Below, piece by piece: positions 59,729 through 64,000 of a stretch of DNA of 64,000 bases. Origin of the DNA: Actinomycetes bacterium (GTDB lineage: Bacteria > Actinomycetota > Thermoleophilia > RBG-16-64-13); the NCBI GenBank assembly GCA_024637095.1, contig JAGXFV010000030.1, positions 62,001 through 126,000 of the forward strand. Reading direction: 5' to 3'. The notes beneath the pieces were generated by a model. It saw nothing but the letters and a program-made list of their open reading frames with translations. It ran no database searches and was not told where the DNA came from. Numbering within the stretch: the first letter of the stretch is position 1; the number at the start of each line of letters is the position of its first letter. The position numbers were made by a program, and so were the translations under genes.

Positions 59729-61510
59729 ATGAGGAAGATTCTTCGCGTGAACGTCTCGGAAGGGACGGTGAAGACCGAGGGTATGCCGGCTGAGTGGAAG
59801 CTCATGGGTGGGCGCTTCCTCACCTCGAGCATCATTGCTGCCGAGGTCGATGCGCAGGCCGACCCGCTCGGACCGGACAACAAGATCGTTTTTGCCACCG
59901 GCCTGCTGGCCGGGACCACCGCCCCCAACTCCTCGCGCATGTCCGTGGGCACCAAGAGCCCGCTGACCGGTGGGATCAAGGAAGCCAACGTGGGCGGTCA
60001 GGCCTCGCAGAAGCTGGCCCGGCTGGGCATCGGCGCCATCATCGCCGAGGGCGACCCGGGCGACAAGAGGTACATTCTCAAGGTCAACAGCGAGGGGGCC
60101 ACTCTCGAAGACGCCGGGGACCTTTGGGGCAAGCTCAACTACGAGACAGCCGACGCCCTTCGCGCCAAATATGGTGAGAAAGTGGCGACCATCCAGGTGG
60201 GTCCCGCGGGCGAGAACGGAATGCGGAACTCCTCCGTGGCCGTGACCGATCCCGAAGGCCATCCCGCTCGGCACGCCGGCCGCGGCGGCGTGGGCGCGGT
60301 GATGGGCAAGCGCGGGCTCAAGGCGATCGTGGTGGACGACGCCGGAGCTCCCCGCCCGGAACTGGCCGACGAGAAGCGCTTCAAGACCGCACGCAAGACG
60401 CTGGTCGACGGGCTCAAAGAGCATCCGGTGACCGGCCAGGGACTCCCCGCCTACGGAACCGCCATCTTGGTCAACATCATCAACGAGGCCGGCGGTCTGC
60501 CCACCAAGAACTTCCACTTCGGGCGCTACGAGGACGCCGAGATGATCTCGGGGGAAGAGCTGGCCGACCGGGCCAAGAAGCGCGGCGGCCGGCCTGAGCA
60601 CGCCTGCATGACCGGCTGCGTGGTCCACTGCTCGAACGTCTACAACGATGAGGACGGCAACTACGTCTCCTCCGGCGTCGAGTACGAGACCATCTGGGCC
60701 TTTGGCGCCAACTGCATGAACAATGACCTGGACGCCATCGCCCACATGGACCGCTGGTGCGACGATCTCGGTCTGGACACCATTGACATGGGCGACACGA
60801 TGGCCGTTGCCATGGACGCGGGCAAGATCCCTTGGGGGGATACCGGGAAGATGCTCGCGGTCTTCGAGGACATCAAGAACAACACCGAGTTCGGTCAGGC
60901 GATGGGCAACGGCACGCAGCATGCGGGCGAACTGTGGAACGTGGCGCACATCCCCACTGTCAAGGGCCAGGGCATTCCCGCCTACGACCCCCGCGCGGTG
61001 AAGGGCATCGGCGCCACCTACGCGACCAGCACCATGGGCGCCGACCACACGGCGGGGTACGCCGTCGCCACCAACATCCTGAACGTGGGTGGCGAGGTCG
61101 ACCCTCTGTCCAAGACGGGGCAGTGCGTGCTCTCGCAGGGTCTGCAGGAAGCGACCGCCGCGTTCTTCGACAGCACCGGGCTCTGCGTGTTCCTGGCCTT
61201 TGCCTGCCTGGATCAGCCGGACTCGCTGGCCGCTATCCCCGAGATGGTCTCGGCCATGTACGGCGAGGAGATCGATATCGCAGGTATGGTGCAGCAGGGC
61301 AAAGATGTGCTGGAGTTGGAACGCAAGTTCAACCGCGGAGCTGGTTTCACCAAGGAAGACGACCGCCTGCCGAAATTCTTCTCAGAAGAGAAGCTGCCGC
61401 CCCACAACACGGTTTGGGACGTGGCCTCCGATGAGCTGGATCAGGTATGCGGCTGGTCTCCCGTGCTAGATCCGCGCGTGAGCGGAGAGTCAAAGGACGC
61501 CGAGGTCTAG
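59729..61510 (+). CDS. aldehyde:ferredoxin oxidoreductase
   Basis: A 593-residue AOR-family tungstoprotein. WKLMGGRFLTSSIIAAEV, ATGLLAGTTAPNSSRMSVGTKSPLTGG, and GPAGENGMRNSSVAVTD form the pterin-binding domain. The cluster ligands are C293, C297, C301 (HACMTGCVVHCSN; spacing CX3CX3C instead of CX2CX3C as in the other copy at 30560) plus a late Cys in GLCVFLAFAC. It would oxidise the aldehyde made by the two upstream alcohol dehydrogenases to an acid, reducing ferredoxin. Start ATG with AGGAGG. Two terminators bracket it. Confidence 0.92.
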   Translation: MRKILRVNVSEGTVKTEGMPAEWKLMGGRFLTSSIIAAEVDAQADPLGPDNKIVFATGLLAGTTAPNSSRMSVGTKSPLTGGIKEANVGGQASQKLARLGIGAIIAEGDPGDKRYILKVNSEGATLEDAGDLWGKLNYETADALRAKYGEKVATIQVGPAGENGMRNSSVAVTDPEGHPARHAGRGGVGAVMGKRGLKAIVVDDAGAPRPELADEKRFKTARKTLVDGLKEHPVTGQGLPAYGTAILVNIINEAGGLPTKNFHFGRYEDAEMISGEELADRAKKRGGRPEHACMTGCVVHCSNVYNDEDGNYVSSGVEYETIWAFGANCMNNDLDAIAHMDRWCDDLGLDTIDMGDTMAVAMDAGKIPWGDTGKMLAVFEDIKNNTEFGQAMGNGTQHAGELWNVAHIPTVKGQGIPAYDPRAVKGIGATYATSTMGADHTAGYAVATNILNVGGEVDPLSKTGQCVLSQGLQEATAAFFDSTGLCVFLAFACLDQPDSLAAIPEMVSAMYGEEIDIAGMVQQGKDVLELERKFNRGAGFTKEDDRLPKFFSEEKLPPHNTVWDVASDELDQVCGWSPVLDPRVSGESKDAEV

Positions 61511-61596
61511 ACCCCGGCATCGACGGACTCGCCGCCGGGAGTGGGCGCTCGGGTAGCCTCTTCCGGGGGCGGCTGATCCCGGTACGAAACTCGACT

Positions 61597-61627
61597 GAGA
61601 GAGGGGGCCGATTCGGTCCCCTCTCTC
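61597..61627 (+). terminator. Rho-independent terminator after the aldehyde oxidoreductase
   Basis: GAGAGAGGGGGCC pairs over 13 bp (one G-T) with GGTCCCCTCTCTC around GATTC, 86 bases after the stop, followed by GTTGTTG. Confidence 0.8.
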
Positions 61628-61773
61628 GTTGTTGCCGGTCTGCAGGCAACTTGCCCGCCGTCTCACCCGTTGCGACTCGTTCGAAGGGATGTAGACGCCT
61701 ACGTTTCGCGCAATCTGGCGCGGGAAGGAAGAGACCTGTCGGCACAAGGGTACGAACAAGCGGGTTATCGGAG

Positions 61774-62187
61774 TTGGTCAGAAGACACATTGGTGATTAC
61801 GCGGTTCCACCCACGTTGGAGGCACTTTCCGGCGTCCGCGCGTTCGTCGAAGGGGTTGCTTCGGGCCTCGGCTTGGACCGGCAACACAGCTACAACCTCA
61901 AGCTCTGCGTGTCCGAGGCCTGCGCCAACGCCGTCGAACACGTTCCCGGCCAGAGCGGTGACATCAAAATCACCACGTGGTTAGAGGGCGAGGTCCTCAT
62001 CTTCGAGATAGTCAGCCAGGGAGAGTTCCGCCTGGGCACTCAGCGCGATCCCGAGAAACGGGCGCATCGCGGGCTCGGCCTGCCTCTGATGATCTCGCTG
62101 ATGGACGAGGTGCAGATCACCCGACTCGAGACGGGTGAGACCGCCATCCGGTTGACTTTGGAGGACGTCTCCCAGAAGCGCGAGTAG
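61774..62187 (+). CDS. GHKL ATPase, anti-sigma/serine kinase type (RsbW-like)
   Basis: About 137 residues from TTG 61774; the frame is open from 61447, but the upstream part has no homology-like structure and overlaps the terminator. The ATPase core shows VRAFVEGVASGLGLD, the N-box LCVSEACANAVEHV, and G-boxes HRGLGLPLMISLMDEV. This is the RsbW/SpoIIAB type HATPase that phosphorylates an anti-anti-sigma factor or binds a sigma factor. No partner is adjacent. The start is uncertain; GGAAGGAAGAG at 61722-61732 is too far upstream for it. Confidence 0.75.
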   Translation: MVRRHIGDYAVPPTLEALSGVRAFVEGVASGLGLDRQHSYNLKLCVSEACANAVEHVPGQSGDIKITTWLEGEVLIFEIVSQGEFRLGTQRDPEKRAHRGLGLPLMISLMDEVQITRLETGETAIRLTLEDVSQKRE

Positions 62188-62268
62188 TTCTAGCGGTTCG
62201 ACGCGGCCGGCGCGCCGCTTAGGACTGATGCTGCGGGCCGCCGGCCAGGCTGCCGGTCAGGCTGCCGG

Positions 62269-63219
62269 CTAAGGCACGATGCGGACCGGAGTTCCCGCCG
62301 GCGCCAGCTTCCCCAACTCGAGGACGTTCGCATTTGTCATCCTGATGCAGCCGTGGCTCACGCTGCTGCCGATGAGGTCCGGACGATTGGTCCCGTGAAT
62401 GGCCGCCTGGCCTCCTCCGGGCCAGTCCTCGAGTACTTCAGAGTAGGCGCTCAGGCCGAGGGCGAGCGCGCCGTACGCTCCGCCGGGGTTGGGCACATGC
62501 ACGGTGATGAAGAACTCACCCTTGGGAGTCGGGGTGCCCGAAGTTCCCACCGCGACCTCGTAGGTGGCTACGGTCTCTCCCTCCTTGCGCAACTTGAGCG
62601 TGTGGTCTGAAAGATCGACCAGGATGTCGTATTCCCGCGGGCTCACGTCCAGCCCGGACTCCCGCACCCAGCCCCGGGTCTCGTTTGGCGGCGTGGGCAG
62701 CAGCACCTGCAGCCACCGGTCGCCCTGCCGGTCGTAGCCGGCGCGAAGAGCGCGTACCACGGAGCGCTCTCCATAGGCGTCGATCGCTGGTAGCGTCTTC
62801 GTAACGCGCCCCTGCGGTGGCGGGGCATCGTAGATCGCGAGATCGGTGCGGAGCACGCCGGCCAGCTGCAGCGGCGCCGGTGAGGGTCTGGGAGCCGGCG
62901 GGTCCAGAGGGGCCGGCGGCGGCGCTTTCACGAGTCGGGGGTAGGCGCGGGAAGCCGGATTCTGGCCCAGTGCCTCCGTCCAGGTGACCGCCGCTACGGG
63001 GACTGCCGAGGCGTCGTGACCCTCCGCCGCGCGGACTGCGTCCGCGGCATTCGAGAAGAGGGTCAGCGGAAGGAACAGCGCCAGGCCCATGAGGATCAGG
63101 GCCGGTGCTGTGAGCCACTTGGGGGACACCAGGGCGTTGATCCCCGGTCCGGGTCTTTGGTTGGAGAGTGCCGGTCGTCCAGGTAGACGGACCGGTCGTT
63201 GCCGCTGATGCTGCCTCAT
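62269..63219 (-). CDS. L,D-transpeptidase (YkuD domain)
   Basis: A 316-residue cell-wall enzyme. One membrane anchor at about residues 33-56 (WLTAPALILMGLALFLPL), a Pro/Ala-rich linker, an SH3-like region, and a YkuD domain from about residue 190 (YDILVDLSDHTLKLRKEG, then IHGTNRPDLIGSSVSHGCIRMTN) carrying the catalytic His and Cys. It forms L,D cross-links in peptidoglycan or anchors proteins. The ATG at 63219 is preceded by GGATGGAAG. It lies 13 bases after the topoisomerase gene, so the two may be cotranscribed. Confidence 0.9.
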   Translation of the reverse strand: MRQHQRQRPVRLPGRPALSNQRPGPGINALVSPKWLTAPALILMGLALFLPLTLFSNAADAVRAAEGHDASAVPVAAVTWTEALGQNPASRAYPRLVKAPPPAPLDPPAPRPSPAPLQLAGVLRTDLAIYDAPPPQGRVTKTLPAIDAYGERSVVRALRAGYDRQGDRWLQVLLPTPPNETRGWVRESGLDVSPREYDILVDLSDHTLKLRKEGETVATYEVAVGTSGTPTPKGEFFITVHVPNPGGAYGALALGLSAYSEVLEDWPGGGQAAIHGTNRPDLIGSSVSHGCIRMTNANVLELGKLAPAGTPVRIVP

Positions 63220-63232
63220 TCTTCCATCCGTC

Positions 63233-64000
63233 CTACGAAGCGCTTTCGCGCCCGTTCCCGCCCTGCTGATTCCCGGCGGCCCCGTCCCGGTTCGCGCCTG
63301 ATCCGTTGCCGCTGCCGTCCAGCAGATCGATGTCCCGGCTCTCTTTTATCACCGTCCGCTCCTCCAGGAGGCGCAGCAGGGCGTGCTCCTCCTTACGGAG
63401 CCATTCGCTCTTAGGACCCTCTTCGATGAGTTGCGGCCAACGTTCGGCCAACTCGCGCTCGCGGAAGGAATCGATTACCGCCGGGTGCACATAGGAGCTG
63501 CGCGCCACGGCACGCGTGTTGTACAGATGATGGGCCACTATGTCGAGCGCTTCGTTTATCCTGCGATTCGCCTCACGGGTGCTTTGGAAACCTCCGTTGG
63601 CCGCGAGCTGCTCCGCCATGATCTTCGTGCCTCCCCAAGTGCGGAAGTCCTTGGCCGAGAAACGCTCGCTGCTGTTCTCGCGGAGGTAGTCATTGACGTC
63701 CGCAGAGTTTATCGCTCTCGCGTCACCGTCGTCGTCGATGTACTGGAACAGCTCTTCGCCGGGCAGTTCCTGGCAACGTTTCACGATGCGGGCGAGGCGG
63801 CGGCTGTGTACCCCCACCTCTGCGTCCTTGCCGCCTTTGCCCCGGAAGACCAGGCGCAGCCGGGTGGTCGAAATCTCCGCGTGGTCATCCCGCAGCGTGG
63901 TAAGACCGTAGGCATCGTTGTCGCGCGCGTACTCCTCGTTGCCCACGCGGATCAGGGTCTCGTCCAAGAGCTGGACCGCCACGGCCACCACCTTCTCCTT
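63233..64000 (-). CDS. type IB DNA topoisomerase, C-terminal part
   Basis: The gene continues beyond the right end of the window; 255 codons are visible. LLDETLIRVGNEEYARDNDAYGLTTLRDDHA, LVFRGKGGKDAEVGVHS, FSAKDFRTWGGTKIMAEQL, and the active-site tyrosine in RSSYVHPAVI identify the poxvirus-like bacterial topoisomerase IB, which relaxes supercoils through a 3'-phosphotyrosine link. The C-terminal tail is hydrophilic and rich in Gly/Asn. No start is called because the N-terminus is missing. Confidence 0.92.
   Translation of the reverse strand, partial: KEKVVAVAVQLLDETLIRVGNEEYARDNDAYGLTTLRDDHAEISTTRLRLVFRGKGGKDAEVGVHSRRLARIVKRCQELPGEELFQYIDDDGDARAINSADVNDYLRENSSERFSAKDFRTWGGTKIMAEQLAANGGFQSTREANRRINEALDIVAHHLYNTRAVARSSYVHPAVIDSFRERELAERWPQLIEEGPKSEWLRKEEHALLRLLEERTVIKESRDIDLLDGSGNGSGANRDGAAGNQQGGNGRESAS

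Noticed and set aside
58335-61048. Two long minus-strand frames (58335-59612 and 59609-61048)
   Set aside because: Both are shadows of the alcohol dehydrogenase and aldehyde oxidoreductase genes, produced by GC-rich codon use; their translations are His/Gly/Val-rich without motifs.
61447-61773. N-terminal extension of the RsbW-like gene
   Set aside because: The frame is open, but it spans a strong terminator, and its translation is Arg/Gly-rich without structure.
1-64000. tRNA genes, rRNA genes, insertion sequences
   Set aside because: I looked through all gaps for tRNA-like arms, transposase motifs and terminal inverted repeats, and found none I could support.

Overview
The window is GC-rich and densely coded, with frequent GTG/TTG starts, AGGAGG-type ribosome sites, and a few TATAAT/TANNNT boxes placed so close to a start codon that the mRNA would be leaderless. 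The gene content points to a strict or facultative anaerobe: two tungsten-type aldehyde:ferredoxin oxidoreductases, rubredoxin, several ferredoxin-like proteins, corrinoid methyl-transfer proteins and a radical-enzyme activase-like ATPase. Together these suggest a free-living anaerobic Gram-positive-like bacterium, perhaps an anaerobic actinobacterial lineage. That placement is inference; no rRNA or other phylogenetic marker is present.

Layout. 1-1206: end of queC, then queD and queE (7-deazaguanine synthesis). 1244-6036: a small winged-helix-like protein, a ferredoxin-domain protein, a peroxiredoxin whose peroxidatic Cys codon is UGA (probable selenocysteine, so split in ordinary ORF calls), glycogen phosphorylase, and a second small winged-helix-like protein. 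6037-6762: a long non-coding stretch with a good promoter and a GC-rich structured leader, followed by a membrane HD-GYP protein. 8.3-20.7 kb: housekeeping and mixed genes (MFS and LysE transporters, DUF1385, HIT, a GltD-like flavoprotein fused to a NuoF-type Fe-S domain, a Cys-rich HTH regulator, MoaD-like, macro domain, aminotransferase, glucosaminidase, phosphoglycerate mutase, rubredoxin). 20.8-24.4 kb: a three-gene biotin-dependent acyl-CoA carboxylase.

The most interesting region is 24.5-45.6 kb. An oligopeptide-type ABC transporter is followed by a tightly packed operon: aldehyde oxidoreductase, two non-pyrrolysine MttB-family methyltransferases, HutH, a corrinoid protein, a multi-cluster Fe-S protein, HutI, FtcD, FchA, HutU, and a methyltetrahydrofolate methyltransferase. 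A GntR/UTRA regulator (HutC-like) lies just downstream. The complete anaerobic histidine-to-glutamate route is therefore interleaved gene by gene with a complete corrinoid demethylation module. I infer a pathway for an N-methylated histidine (for example hercynine, or a related betaine or methylhistidine): methyl groups would go through the corrinoid protein to tetrahydrofolate, and the ring carbon would go through formimino-tetrahydrofolate to the same C1 pool. I know of no described system with this composition.

45.6-52.8 kb (minus strand): an MMPL/RND exporter and a pair of 2-hydroxyacyl-CoA-dehydratase-like/activase-like proteins. 53-54.3 kb: a CoA-binding-fold protein and a metallo-beta-lactamase hydrolase. 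54.4-61.5 kb: a second metabolic unit with two iron alcohol dehydrogenases, a soluble two-component system and an aldehyde:ferredoxin oxidoreductase, consistent with regulated alcohol/aldehyde oxidation to acid with reduced ferredoxin as product. The window ends with a small anti-sigma-type ATPase, an L,D-transpeptidase, and the C-terminal part of a type IB DNA topoisomerase. I saw no tRNA, rRNA, CRISPR array or insertion sequence.
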